Origin: Piscicola geometra
Taxonomy: Eukaryota > Annelida > Clitellata > Hirudinida > Piscicolidae
DNA: 64,000 nt
Direction: 5' to 3'
Assembly (NCBI GenBank): GCA_943735955.1
Contig: OX030962.1
Span: 2,626,110 to 2,690,109 of the forward strand
Positions 39,701-49,200 of the stretch are shown here, one piece after another. The notes under the pieces were generated by a model, which worked only from the letters and a program-made list of their open reading frames with translations, had not been told where the DNA came from and searched no databases. The stretch's first letter is position 1, and every line of letters begins with the position of its first letter. A program made the position numbers and the translations under genes.

Positions 39701-42700
39701 AATCAGGCAATCCGTGAAATGTCTACAAATTTCAGTGTTTTTTTACTTTATATATATATATTTCATATCTATTAGTTTCCATTTTTAAAGTGTATTCTCT
39801 CATCGCCTTTCTGACACCTCTTCCCCCCTCGACAGGTAGAGACGATCGGCGACGCTTACTTGGTGGTGAGTGGAGTGCCTGTGGTGTGCGAGTTCCACGC
39901 GCCTGAGATCGCTGACATGAGTCTTGAGATCAGAAATGCTGTCAGCACCTTCAAGATCAGGTGGTGGTGGGATTGGGAAGGGTGGGTAGAATTGGGAAGG
40001 GTGGGTAGAGTTGCAAATGGGGAAGAAGGGTGGAGTAGAGTGGCGCCTTGGCGCATAAGAACCATGGTTCTCAGAACCATTGTAACATGGCATGCGTCTG
40101 TCAGACTGTGAATAGTATAGACCAAAAAAAAAAACAAAAAAAAGTTGAAAAGGGGGGGAATGGGAAAGTGGGTGAAATTGCCAAAAGGAGAAAACAAGTT
40201 TTTTTAAAGATTAATAAGAATTGGAATTTTGAAAGAGAAAAAACGATGCATTTAGACGAATATCACAAGAGTCAACGACTTTTCAAGTAGCATTCCAAAC
40301 TGTACCACCGCCACACAGACACCGTCCAGACAGACAGTTGAAGATACGGATCGGCATCCACAGCGGTCCTGTCGTGGCTGGTTGGTTGTTTGTTTGTTAA
40401 GTCTCTAACGGGTTTTCCAGTATGGAAAACTTTTTATTTTAAGCTTTTCTTCCCATTCAGCCATCTGCCTTCATTAGCCCACCTCACCAGTATCAATCAA
40501 TCAATCACAACTATTTCTATAGCGCTTTTTATCGAATCCAAAGGGCTTTTAAATATATTTGTTAAATAAACCCGGTTTTAGACCCTTCCAATATATGTAT
40601 ATATCTCAATTTAAATAAAAAACAACCTTAATAAGCCAAACTCACCCACATCACCATGATCATCATTGTCTTTACCATGAAAAAATTTAATCATCACCAC
40701 AGTACCAGCATTCTTACTACAGCATAATCATCACCACATCATCTTCATAACCACAAAACATAATCATCTTTTTTATTATTTTCTTGCCATTGGTGTTGAG
40801 GCTGAGACAGGAGGTGAAGAAGAATTTCTTGTCAACACTGGAACTTTTGTTGCTGGAAGGTTTTCTCTTTTTGTCGCAGCTCACCTGGTTCCCTCCGACC
40901 ATCTTGGTTTGCTGCGGTCATTCCTTGACAGACTCAAAACAACAAACATTCACACAAAAAAACATTCTAATTCATAATTTTAATTTAGATTTAAGATTTT
41001 AACATTTTAAAATACTATACAGTATTTTTGGAATAAACGGTTTTAAGTATAGACTATACTTAAACCCGTTTATTCCACAAATTTATTTGAGCTGCTACCA
41101 AAATGGCAGCCGCTTATCAAAAGTATCCAGACAACACACCTGATTACCAACTCATCCGACAAAACTAGACAACCAAACCTTCAAATCTGGAAAACCCATT
41201 CGAAAAATTAAGACAACCCACCCAAAAAATAAATACAACCCACCCGAAAAATAAAACAATTCGCCCGATTAACAAAAATATACTTTATATTTATTTTTAA
41301 ATGTAAGTTTTTCGTAGCAAAAAGATTTTATTCTTTTTTTTACTAAAAAAAATATAGTAAAAAATATTTTGTGTAAATATTTTTTTACACTTTTTTTTCA
41401 AAATAATATTGAAAAAATATTTATTTCAAAAGTATTTTTAAAAATATATTTCAATGAAATATAATTTATAAAATATTTTAACAATATTTTAGACCCTGGT
41501 CAATTAACTACTATTATAAATAGGGTTGAGGTTAAGGTTAGTAGTATGATAATTCCTGTCGACAAGGTTTTGTTAATTTGTTTCGGGTGTGTTGGTTTTC
41601 GGATGGGTTGTCATGGAACCCACCATTCCTCCATCGTTTTTTCTTCTTTCACTTCACCCTCTACCCTTCTCTTTCTTTCCTCATCTCCCCTCACCTCCCT
41701 TGCAGGAGTGGTTGGACAGACCATGCCCAGGTACTGTCTCTTCGGCGACACAGTCAATGTTGCCTCAAGAATGGAGTCGCATGGCTTGCGTATGTTATTG
41801 CGACATTCTTGTAATTAGAATTTTACTACTTTTTATCAGTATTGTATCAGAGTTTTACTACTTTTTACCAGTATTGTATCAGAGTTTTACTACTTTTTAC
41901 CAGTATTGTATCAGAGTTTTACTACTTTTTACCAGTATTGTATCAAAGTTTTACTACATTTTATCAATGTTGCATCAGTGTTGTATGCATGTTTTTTGAG
42001 CATTAGAAGTCGGACCGGATACCCACCGGACTCCCATAGAAACGGAAAGGGAGGGTGGGAGGAAATTAGGAACGGGGAAAGTCGGAAACCGAAAATAGAT
42101 TAACGAGAAGGAGCGTGAACAAGAGTCATAGTTTAAATCATATTTCAAAAAGCAATGCATGCAAAGCTGTTAGTTTATTCTGTGCTCAAGACATAAAAGC
42201 ATTCGTCACTGTTGAATGTGAAGGGCTTATTGAGGTGGCTCAAAAGCTCATTAATCTTAGACCTTTTTATGGCCGTAGTTTAAATACTAAAAGTGTTCTA
42301 ACTTGTTAAAAGATAGTGAGACAGTATTGGGAAACAAAAATTGAGTTTCGTGAATGGGTCGGAACTGGGTCAAAAAGTTTCTGGAACGGGCCGAAACCGG
42401 TAATGTTGTTACGGTAACGGAACAAGACCAGGAATCAAAATTATGATCACCAGCGAGACTGTGATGGGACGAAGAATGACAAATGGTCTCGGTCCGACAT
42501 CTAATGAACATTGTACAAACATTAAACGCATTTTTTAGTTTGTTAAAGCGTTTATGTTTCTATCTTAGTTTTGCTTTCAGTTAATTTTTTCTTTGCTTGA
42601 AATAATCAGATCAACTTGTTGGACTATCACCCATTACTTGAAAGTAAATTTACCAGAGATCTTTTAGGACATCATACTACGTTCATGCAGGATTTTAAGC

Positions 42701-43218
42701 TATGACCATCATTATCATCATCATCACCACCATCATTATCATCATCATCACCATCATAATTATCATCATCATCACCCCCATCATCATCGGTTTATATAGC
42801 GCTGAAGATCCACCTGAGTGCCGATGCGTACAGGTGTCTGAACGACTGCAACGAGGGATACTACCTGGAACTGAGAGGAGAGACCGAGATCAAGGTGATG
42901 GTCGTAGTGGTGGTGGTGAAGGTGCAGAAGTGGGATGGGGTGAGTGTGAAGTGGAGTGAATTTCTTACGGGTCGAACAAGTGGTTGCAAACTGCTTACGA
43001 TTCTTTGAAAAAGATGTGTGTAAAAAGTACTGTTTTCATCACAGGGAAAAGGGAAGCAGCTGACTTACTGGCTGGAAGGGAGGGACTTGAATGTGAAGAG
43101 AACCAGAAGTACCGACAAGAAGATCAGTGAAAACAAGGTCACCTACAACGGCAGTGGCTTGCAGGCAAACTCCATGTCGTCAAGCGTCAACATGATAAAG
43201 AGACCTACATTCAGTTGA
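24624..43218 (+). CDS. Receptor-type guanylate cyclase (natriuretic-peptide-receptor-like), complete
   Basis: Single-pass receptor that makes cGMP from GTP on ligand binding. Exons: 24624-25198, 26391-26500, 27304-27503, 28014-28088, 28420-28519, 29168-29376, 29506-29619, 29919-30072, 30260-30390, 30457-30553, 30760-30857, 31258-31335, 32137-32262, 33704-33760, 34110-34214, 35103-35174, 35902-35978, 36176-36258, 37380-37538, 37737-37914, 38380-38517, 39108-39231, 39497-39565, 39836-39960, 40319-40380, 41706-41789, 42800-42894, 43045-43218; 1222 residues. Order: signal peptide; seven 12-residue repeats; ANF-receptor domain (about 130-585); membrane span (about 590-612); kinase homology domain with [12 protein letters not shown] but SSFG for DFG; helical linker; cyclase domain. 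Metal-binding Asp ([16 protein letters not shown]), base-recognition Glu (KVETIGD) and Cys (RYCLFGD), and catalytic Asn/Arg (NVASRMES) are all present, so it should be active. In-frame ATGs at 24501 and 24552 are alternative starts. The ligand cannot be inferred. Confidence 0.96.
24778..25000 (+). repeat. 36-bp coding repeat in guanylate cyclase exon 1
   Basis: Seven tandem 12-codon units of consensus [11 protein letters not shown](N/T), inside an open frame that continues into the ANF-receptor domain. Variation keeps the frame. Asn-x-Ser/Thr sequons occur just upstream. Confidence 0.85.
25551..25705 (+). repeat. 28-bp minisatellite in guanylate cyclase intron 1
   Basis: Five to six near-perfect units, tattttatggtacttttcaa followed by tgcctcag. 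Confidence 0.95.
25706..26390 (+). other. AT-rich end of guanylate cyclase intron 1
   Basis: TTATTTTATT-type AT-rich sequence with no recognisable element, ending at the exon 2 acceptor CTGCAG. Confidence 0.6.
26501..27260 (+). repeat. GGTGGGTGGG-rich intron 2
   Basis: Purine-rich degenerate repeats: GGTGGGTGGGTG to about 26760, then GGAAGGTGGAA words. The long minus-strand Pro/His/Ser frames are artefacts of these. Confidence 0.85.
27510..27910 (+). repeat. GGATGGGTGGGTGAGTGGGG minisatellite
   Basis: Degenerate 12-24-bp G-rich tandem repeat in intron 3 with potential for G-quadruplex formation (runs of GGGTGGGTGGGTGG). Confidence 0.85.
28100..28418 (+). repeat. (CA)n tract in guanylate cyclase intron 4
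   Basis: About 320 bp of CA repeats. The CACAAAAACACATA part is organised in 20-40-bp higher-order units and the pure (CA)n core is at 28310-28395. The array ends in the exon 5 acceptor CACAG. Confidence 0.95.
28560..29160 (+). repeat. CCACACCACA(TCAAA) repeat
   Basis: Degenerate CACACCA words filling intron 5. At 28880-29050 they form units of about 35 bp containing ACCACACCATCAAACCACAC. Confidence 0.85.
29395..29500 (+). repeat. (ATC)n microsatellite in intron 6
   Basis: About 25 ATC/ACC triplets ending just before the exon 7 acceptor at 29504-29505. Confidence 0.95.
30661..30730 (+). repeat. (CA)n tract in intron 10
   Basis: Pure CA run before the acceptor of the membrane-span exon (30760). 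Confidence 0.95.
30910..31257 (+). repeat. CCACCATCATCACTAAACCA repeat in intron 11
   Basis: Degenerate CACCAT words filling the intron between the membrane-span exon and exon 12. Confidence 0.8.
31340..31575 (+). repeat. GTTGGTGTTGTTGTGA minisatellite
   Basis: Tandem 16-19-bp G/T units directly after the exon 12 donor at 31336. Confidence 0.9.
31702..32118 (+). repeat. Telomere-like 18-bp minisatellite CCTAACCCTAACTTTAGT
   Basis: About 22 units. Each has two CCTAA(C) telomere hexamer-like words followed by CTTTAGT. The left edge (31702-31740) is more canonical (AACCCTAACCCTAGC, AACCATAACCCTAA). It sits in guanylate cyclase intron 12. The array is open in several frames but is not coding. 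Confidence 0.95.
32481..33652 (-). mobile_element. hAT-family transposon relic with minus-strand transposase remnant
   Basis: Left end TAGAGCTGTTCCACGATTAA, right end read inward TAAGAGCTGTGCTTTAATC; the subtermini are rich in TTAATCG and AACGCGTTAA. On the minus strand near 32770-32850 a frame reads [17 protein letters not shown], the hAT dimerisation signature. Another fragment at 33287-33490 is compatible with a more N-terminal part. Stops break the gene. It lies in guanylate cyclase intron 13. No clear target duplication. Confidence 0.8.
33023..33082. repeat. GC-rich perfect hairpin inside the hAT relic
   Basis: ATGGGCGGTGATCCTGGGGG and its near-perfect complement at the right form arms of about 25 bp around a loop TTGGGGTCA. 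The only stem mismatch pair is at the T/G after GGGCGG. It is an isolated GC island in AT-rich DNA. Confidence 0.85.
34225..34690 (+). repeat. 26-bp minisatellite TGGTGGGTTGTGCTGTGGTG+TTTGGA
   Basis: About 17 units in guanylate cyclase intron 15, starting within 15 bp of the donor at 34215. Both strands carry long artefactual frames. Confidence 0.95.
35175..35895. repeat. GAT and ATC microsatellites filling intron 16
   Basis: GAT triplets at 35175-35395 are followed by ATCATTATCACNACCATA-type 24-bp units at 35475-35890. The two halves are close to mutually complementary, so the intron transcript could fold on itself. Confidence 0.85.
36259..37375 (+). repeat. CACCACACCTCA repeat in intron 18
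   Basis: Up to about 36730 the sequence is only loosely repetitive (CATCCACC words). From 36740 to 37375 it is CACCACCACACCTCA units with a block duplicated near 37025 and 37215 (CACCACCCGAACATCCACTC). Confidence 0.85.
37547..37582 (-). repeat. Short interstitial telomere-like tract
   Basis: TTTAGGGTTAGGGCTAGGGTTAG-type sequence, three to four (TTAGGG) hexamers, 9 bp after the exon 19 donor. Orientation is opposite to the 31702-32118 array. Confidence 0.8.
38040..38375 (+). repeat. CCCAACACCCTCCCTCTA repeat in intron 20
   Basis: Pyrimidine-rich 17-18-bp units before the exon 21 acceptor. They provide a long polypyrimidine tract. Confidence 0.8.
38520..38705 (+). repeat. 26-bp GGGAGGGATGAGGGTGGTGG minisatellite
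   Basis: About 7 units directly after the exon 21 donor at 38518. Confidence 0.9.
40040..40112 (+). mobile_element. 5'-truncated SINE, tail only
   Basis: GAGTGGCGCCTTGGCGCATAA, then a small hairpin (ATGGTTCT-C-AGAACCAT), then a GCGTCTGTCAG tail. This matches the 3' part of the SINE copy at 52714-52951. In guanylate cyclase intron 24. Confidence 0.75.
40495..40545 (-). mobile_element. LINE/SINE 3' tail fragment with (GATT)n
   Basis: On the minus strand it reads AGCGCTATAGAAATAGTTGT followed by GATTGATTGATTG. This matches the 3' end of the LINE relic at 52550-52575 and the fragment at 51585-51622. Confidence 0.7.
40784..40940 (+). repeat. Dispersed repeat, copy 2 (pairs with 14235-14380)
   Basis: See the copy at 14235-14380. 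This one lies in guanylate cyclase intron 25. The 72-codon frame here is not supported as coding. Confidence 0.65.
41030..41076. repeat. 47-bp near-perfect palindrome
   Basis: GGAATAAACGG...CCGTTTATTCC outer arms and TTTAAGTATAG-A-CTATACTTAAA inner arms, with one mismatch. It could form a hairpin or cruciform in guanylate cyclase intron 25. Confidence 0.9.
41825..41985 (+). repeat. 33-bp minisatellite in intron 26
   Basis: About 4-5 units of tactactttttaccagtatt plus gtatcagagtttt, just after the exon 26 donor. Confidence 0.9.
42004..42503 (+). mobile_element. Deleted hAT copy (family of 1665-3230)
   Basis: Termini TAGAAGTCGGACCGG and CGGTCCGACATCTA match the 1665-3230 element. Flanking 8-mers TTGAGCAT (41996-42003) and ATGAACAT (42504-42511) agree at 6 of 8 positions, consistent with a decayed target duplication. 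A 64-codon frame (42115-42309) contains a hAT-like segment ([14 protein letters not shown]), from a more N-terminal part of transposase than the segment kept in the 1665 copy. Confidence 0.8.
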
Positions 43219-43777
43219 GAAGGTCTACGTGATCACCCAAGATGCAAACTTGAACTTTGGTCACTTTAAAATACTTTTAATGAAAGTTTAAAGTTTTTGA
43301 GTGTGTTTGTTAGACTTTTTATGCTTTGTGTACTTTATAATCACACTTTTTGACTTTTTGAAAACTTTGATGTTGTCTACAACTTTTATGTTTACTTTTT
43401 ATTGCCTTTTTTCAGTAAATTAAATAATTTTTAATATTTTAAAATGTAGGCCAAATAACATAATTTTTATGGAAACTGCTTCTATCTCTAATATATAAAT
43501 TGAAAACATAATTTTTTATACGAATTAAATTATATAAAATTATAATAAGAATGTCAATTATGTTCAAATGTATGATCATTCACAAGCTACTTATATTCAA
43601 GGCCTGCTTTATGCTGTGCTCTTATTTCGACCTTTATGTTAGTTTCCTCGTGGCGATACCGGCTCGCTTTTAAGGAACTTGCTGTAATCTTAAAGTAAAA
43701 GTGCAGTTTCTAATAGAAATCAATAATATTAAACACAAAAATCCGGTGATTTATTCGTTGTATTTTATATTTTTTAG
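43219..43777 (+). other. Spacer between guanylate cyclase and elongase genes
   Basis: AT-rich, with no element recognised. ATTAAA at 43419-43424 is the likeliest polyadenylation signal of the cyclase. The bases before the elongase ATG (TTTTATATTTTTTAG) look like a splice acceptor, so an untranslated 5' exon may lie in this spacer. Confidence 0.5.
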
Positions 43778-44611
43778 ATGTCTGTTAAATTAAATTCGAG
43801 TTCTAAAGTTCTCGGTTACGAGACAAACTTGTTCTCGTTCGAAAAAGATTTCGATCCAGATGCATTTCACGTCTGGACACTCAAGAACTGGGATCTTTCC
43901 ATTTCCTGCTCCATCATTTATGTCATCATCATCTTTTCCACGCAATATTTAATGAGGGATCGACGAAGGTTCGAGTTGCGATGGCAACTGGCGTGCTGGA
44001 GCGGTATCCTGGCGGTGTTTAGTCTGGCAGGGGCGGCAAGGACGCTTCCTGAACTGCTGAACGTGCTGCAAAGGGAGGGCTGGTACTCCTCGATGTGCAA
44101 CCCCTCGTACTTCCGCTCCGATCCCACCTCTTTCTGGGCCTTCATGTTCGTCGTGTCGAAGGTCTACGAGTTGGGAGACACCCTCTTCATCGTGCTGACC
44201 AAGAAGCCATTAATCTTCCTGCACTGGTACCACCACATCAGCGTAATGGTGTATGTGTGGTACAGCTACACCGACCACACTGCACCAGGTCGTTGGTTCA
44301 TGGTGATGAACTATATCGTGCACACGTTCATGTACACGTACTACATGCTGAGGGCGATGCGCATCCAGGTGCCGCGCTGGGTGAACATCTGCATCACTTC
44401 GTTGCAGATCCTGCAGATGCTGATGGGCTTAGTGGTGAACTGTTCAGTTTACTTGGCGAAGAAGAGCGACTTGGCGTGCAACCAGACGGACTTCAACCTC
44501 ACCCTCTGCTCCCTCATGTACGTCTCGTACTTCTTCCTCTTCTCACACTTCTTCTACCACTCCTACCTCAAGCCAAAAGAGGCGCAGTGCAAGGCCAAGA
44601 AAGAGGAATGA
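43778..44611 (+). CDS. ELOVL6: ELOVL6-like very-long-chain fatty acid elongase
   Basis: Catalyses the condensing step (3-ketoacyl-CoA synthase) of fatty acid elongation in the ER membrane; ELOVL3/6-type enzymes extend C12-C16 saturated and monounsaturated acyl-CoAs. The 277-residue protein is one uninterrupted exon. Family marks: KVYELGDT (128-135), the catalytic histidine box HWYHH (149-153), MNYIVHTFMYTYY (177-189) and QMLMG (212-216), with several hydrophobic spans. The C-terminus KKEE is a KKXX ER-retrieval signal. Similarity to ELOVL6 runs from the N-terminal FEKDF through WYSY to the C-terminal SHFFYHSY, and length is normal (human ELOVL6 about 265). The start is the first ATG, preceded by an AG that may be an acceptor for a non-coding 5' exon. 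Same strand as, and 560 bp after, the guanylate cyclase. Confidence 0.97.
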   Translation: MSVKLNSSSKVLGYETNLFSFEKDFDPDAFHVWTLKNWDLSISCSIIYVIIIFSTQYLMRDRRRFELRWQLACWSGILAVFSLAGAARTLPELLNVLQREGWYSSMCNPSYFRSDPTSFWAFMFVVSKVYELGDTLFIVLTKKPLIFLHWYHHISVMVYVWYSYTDHTAPGRWFMVMNYIVHTFMYTYYMLRAMRIQVPRWVNICITSLQILQMLMGLVVNCSVYLAKKSDLACNQTDFNLTLCSLMYVSYFFLFSHFFYHSYLKPKEAQCKAKKEE

Positions 44612-45868
44612 GGGGGGAGAGGGGGGGTGTTTCTAGTTACTTGTATGCAATTCATGAGTGCTCTATTCCGTTGTGAAATTCAACCACTATTCAATTCAAT
44701 TATTTGCCATCATCTCTCGTGCATCATGAGTTAGGTGAATTTGCATTTAATTTAATTCAATTCTTTAAATTTATCATAAACTCCAATGCACTTAATATTA
44801 CTAATTACTAATATTATAAATATAAATAATATCATCAGTTTTAATAATATTATTCTTAATATCACCGTTATTATTATCACTTCAACTTGTGGTGCATTTC
44901 ATGCATGGTTGCATTCGTTGCGTGGTCACATTCCCATGCATTCTTGTCCGCATTGGCTGGCTCCCATTGTTGCTCTTGCAGTTATAACACAACTATCATC
45001 ATCATCTTAATCATTATCATCACTTTTTGCATCTTATTATTTGTTGTAGCTAATACTAGTAAAACTAATTTCATTATGATTGCTGTTAGTCGTGGCACAA
45101 GGGGTATCCTGATATTAAGAGATTGGTGCTAATTAGCATGCATGGGCATTGATTAGTGATCGCTAAGAGCCTCCGTTAGAGTTAATCGTTTTTTTTGTTT
45201 TCCGTTTTTACGAACCCATTTGCTTTGGTACATTTACTCACACGCCATTAATGACGAAATTTAAAATCTCAGAATACCAGTGACTCTTTGATAATTTAGC
45301 CGCGTATGTGTGTGTGTGTGTCTTTATGTGCTTGCTTGTGTGCGTGGGGAGCCTGGATTGCCCTTTCAATAGTTGCTAATCAAATCCGATTTTAACATTT
45401 CAATCGTGTCATTTATATTCTTTAGAGCACTCGTGTGAGGCGCACGAAACGCTTGCTGCATCGGCATAATTCAGCGGCATCTTACCTACCTGTAAATATA
45501 TTAACCGCATTTTCAATTTCGAAATCTGAAGATATTTTTCAACGATTCGCTTAAGCCGGTAGTGTAGCAACTGCACACTACTCATATAGTGTATGAAATA
45601 TAGTTTAAACTTTCAAAATAAACTTGTAATAATTCCTCATGCTGACTGAGGCGATGCAGAAATGCTGTTGGTGAACGAGTGTGTAAGGACTCTCGACTTG
45701 ACCAATAGTGTCTTAAAAGTTACTTTAGGTTGGAATGCAACCAATGCCCTAGTAACCCATAGGCGCAAATGAAAATATGCAGCCTAAGTGGCCTGGAAGC
45801 TCGCTCGGGTTATACGTCACTATAATAATGCTCGTCATTATTATGATTATCTTGTAAGCAAGAAATTT
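44612..45868. other. Convergent spacer between elongase and ZMPSTE24
   Basis: AT-rich, with no gene seen. AATAAA at 45617-45622 could end an elongase transcript with a 1-kb 3' UTR. A short (TG)n is at 45310. Confidence 0.5.
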
Positions 45869-46060
45869 GAGCGAGCGGGTTGGCTTAAATGGTAAAGTCG
45901 TTGGACTTGCAACCTGCAAAGATCGCCAGTACGAATCCCAACCGTGTGCTATCATATACCTGGTGTATATGATGCAGTGTTTCACGACTAATGAGTGGCG
46001 CCTCAGCTGCGTGCCTTGGCGCATTATAAATAGGCATATTTTAGGAAATGAACAGGAGAT
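45869..46060 (+). mobile_element. tRNA-derived SINE
   Basis: The head resembles a tRNA gene: A box TGGCTTAAATGG (45881-45892) and B box-like AGTACGAATCC (about 45928-45938), 35 bases apart. A core with the palindrome CATATACCTGGTGTATATG follows, then GAGTGGCGCCTC and TTGGCGCAT shared with the copies at 40040 and 52714. Confidence 0.8.
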
Positions 46061-46128
46061 TTTGTGACTTTTTTGACCCAGTGACAGACAACTACCACGC
46101 TAGTATAAATAAATAGACAAACTTCAAA

Positions 46129-46134
46129 TTTATT
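46129..46134 (-). promoter_or_regulatory. ZMPSTE24 polyadenylation signal
   Basis: AATAAA on the minus strand, 72 bases after the stop codon. Confidence 0.7.
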
Positions 46135-46205
46135 CAACACGCAATGACAGCGTAGCAAATGGAATATCAAAATGTCAGAGCAGTCAAACCACCGATTTGG
46201 AAGGC

Positions 46206-49200
46206 TCAGTCGATCTTCTTGCTGCCAGCAGTAGCGCCTCTCATGCAGTAATCAATGGCGGACAGACGCTCGAGGAGGGGAGGGTGAGAGAAGTGGAAGG
46301 TGGAGTAGAGTGGGTCGGTGACCGGGAAGCCCAGGTTGTCCTTGTTCAACTTCACCAAAGCGCTCTTCAGCATGGCACCCTTCTGCAAGGAAACTGCAAA
46401 CGCGTCTGCCTGGAACTCGAACCGCCTGCTCAGCATCGTCATCAGGAAGGAAATCACCTTGGCGTTGTTGATTATTGCTTTATTGGTTTTATTATTATTT
46501 TTTTGGTGAAATTGGAATGTGGAGTGAGAGTGGATTTGAGATCGCTGGGGAAAATCCCAACTGAAACATCATGGTGGAACAATGCAGTAAGACCACCCTC
46601 CTTTCCCGCTACCAATGCAACGCACACAATCACACATACACTCACACACACATACACACACACACGCACACACATACACACACACACACACCTCGTTATA
46701 TGGCGAAAAGAGGAACTGGAAGATGATGACGAGGCCGATGATGGTGGGAGTGGTGGAGTGGAAGCCGAAGGAGGCGAAGAGGAGTTGGTTGGAAGAGAAG
46801 AGAGCGAAGAGCAAGAAGAGGAGGAACATGTTCACCTGGATGAGAGAAGAATGTGTGGAAGGATGGCATGGAAGGGGGTGGAAGGATGGCATGGAAGGGT
46901 GTGGGATGATGGCATGGAAGGGTGTGGGATGATGGCATGGAAGGGTGTGGGATGATGGCATGGAAGGGTGTGGGATGATGGCATGGAAGGGTGTGGGATG
47001 ATGGCATGGAAGGGTGGCATGGAAGGGTGTGGAAAGATGGCATGGAAGGGTGTTGGATGATGGCATGGAAGGGTGTGGAAGGATGGCATGGAAGGGTGTT
47101 GGATGATGGCATGGAAGGGGGTGGAATGATGGCATGGAAGGGGGTGGGAGAATAGCATGGAGATTGTGTGAAATTTAAGAGAAATGTTGGTTAATGAAGC
47201 GCAAAAGAAGTTAGTGACTTGCGAGATGACGATGTTCTTGAGGATGTGGTTCAGACTCCAGTGACCCAGTTCGTGACCCAGGACCGCCAAAATCTCCTCC
47301 GTGTTGCAGCCCACCTTCCTTTTCCCTTTTCCTCCCTCCTCCTCCTCCTTCTCCTTCACTCCCTCCTTCCCATCTTCTCCACTTTCATTACTCTTGTCAC
47401 TCTTATCTTCTTCTTCTTTCGTCGTCACATCTCTTCCACCCTTACCTTCTCTTTCCTCCTTCTCTTCCTTTTTGGCGGGCAATTCCTCCAGCAGGGTGTC
47501 GAAGAGGACAATCCTCTTGTTCTTGAAGAAGCCGTAGAAGTAGGCGTTGCTGTGGGAAGAGCGCTTTGAGCCTGTCAGGTGGTGGTGGTGATGATGATGT
47601 TGAGAGTGATGATGATAATGTTGAGAGTGATGATGATGATGTTGAGAGTGATGATGATGATGTGAATAATGCAAACTGATTGGAGATAATGATGATGTGA
47701 GTGGTGGTGATGTTGATAATGGCGGAATGTTGCAGAGAGAAATGAGAGATTATATTTTTTAATGTAATGAGCCTATTAAGTATCACTACCAACACCACTA
47801 CAAGCATCATTACCAACACCACTACAAGTATCACTACCAACACCACTACAAGCATCATTACCAACACCACTACAAGCATCATTACCAACACCACTACAAG
47901 CATCATTACCAACACCACTACAAGCATCACCACCAACACCACTACAAGCATCACCACCAACACCACTACAAGCATCATTACCAACACCACCACTGCGACC
48001 GGCAACCTTCAACGACGTATAGCTTGGTGAGGGGGAAGTGGATGGATCGAGCCAGCTGTTCGATCCGGCTCCTGAGCTCTCCCTCCGGCAACGGCGTGAA
48101 CTTGTCGAAGAGCGGCGCTATATAATCGGCGTACACGCACACTATCGCCTGTTCGTTGTGCGTTGGAGGAGGTGGTTGTGTGGGCGGTTGTTATGATGAT
48201 GATGGGGAAGATGTTAATAGTGGTGAGTTAAGTGATTGAAGAGTATTTAAAATGTATAAAAAGTATGACAAACAAAATAAATTTAAAAATATGAATGGAA
48301 AGAAGAAATAGTAAAAGAGGAAGAGACAAACCAAGACAGAGATGGAACAGAAGAGCCAGGCATAGACGAAGAAGTACGTTCCTCCCATCTTGATGATGTG
48401 GATGAGGATGAGGAGGATGGGCGAGAAGAGCAAGATCGATACGAGCCACTTCTTCAGAGTGTCCTTCAAGAAGAAACCTAGCGTCTGCCATGGTGCAGGT
48501 TATGATGGTGATGATGATGGTGGTGTTGATGATGGTGGTGGCAATGATGATGATTATGATTATGATTAGTAAATTGGTGTAAACAACAATAATAATAATA
48601 ATAAAAATCGTCATCAAGAGCACCTGCTTGTTGAATCCATGTCGTTCCTCAATGACGAAGGTGCTGTACAGACTCCAGGGCAGCGACGTGACGAGGCTGT
48701 ACACACTCGTGTACACGATGAACCAGACCGAGTGCACCAACTTGAAGGTGTGTGAAGACGTCAATTAGTTGATTTAATTAAAGGGGTTTTACACAAACAG
48801 CCTATAGCCAATATATTCTATTGTTTATAATTATTTTATGAATATATTCGTTATATAATATACAAATATTTATGGAATATATTTTTTGAATATATTTACA
48901 ATTAATCAATGAACATATTTTTTAATACGTTTACAATAAATTGAAATATATTTAATTATATATTTTTATTTATCTTCCTTTTAAATGCTCCTCCCAACCT
49001 CATTGTCAGCACTGTAGCCTAGACGGATGGTGCTCTTCTCGGAGAGTGTCCACACATAGTGCATCAGGTAGAACCAGAGCATCAGCTGCATTGGGATGGA
49101 GTTTTTAAATTTAAATAAATTCCACTTTTATAATTAATTTATATTTTATATGAATTTCTAACGTATCCAGTTAATTTATACTTTCAAACAAATAGTCAAT

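Noticed and set aside
44095..44676. Second frame over the elongase exon (193 codons)
   Set aside because: Shadow of the elongase frame, with no family similarity.
45869..45945. Functional tRNA gene
   Set aside because: The boxes are degenerate, the stems do not pair, and SINE-specific sequence follows; called a SINE head instead.
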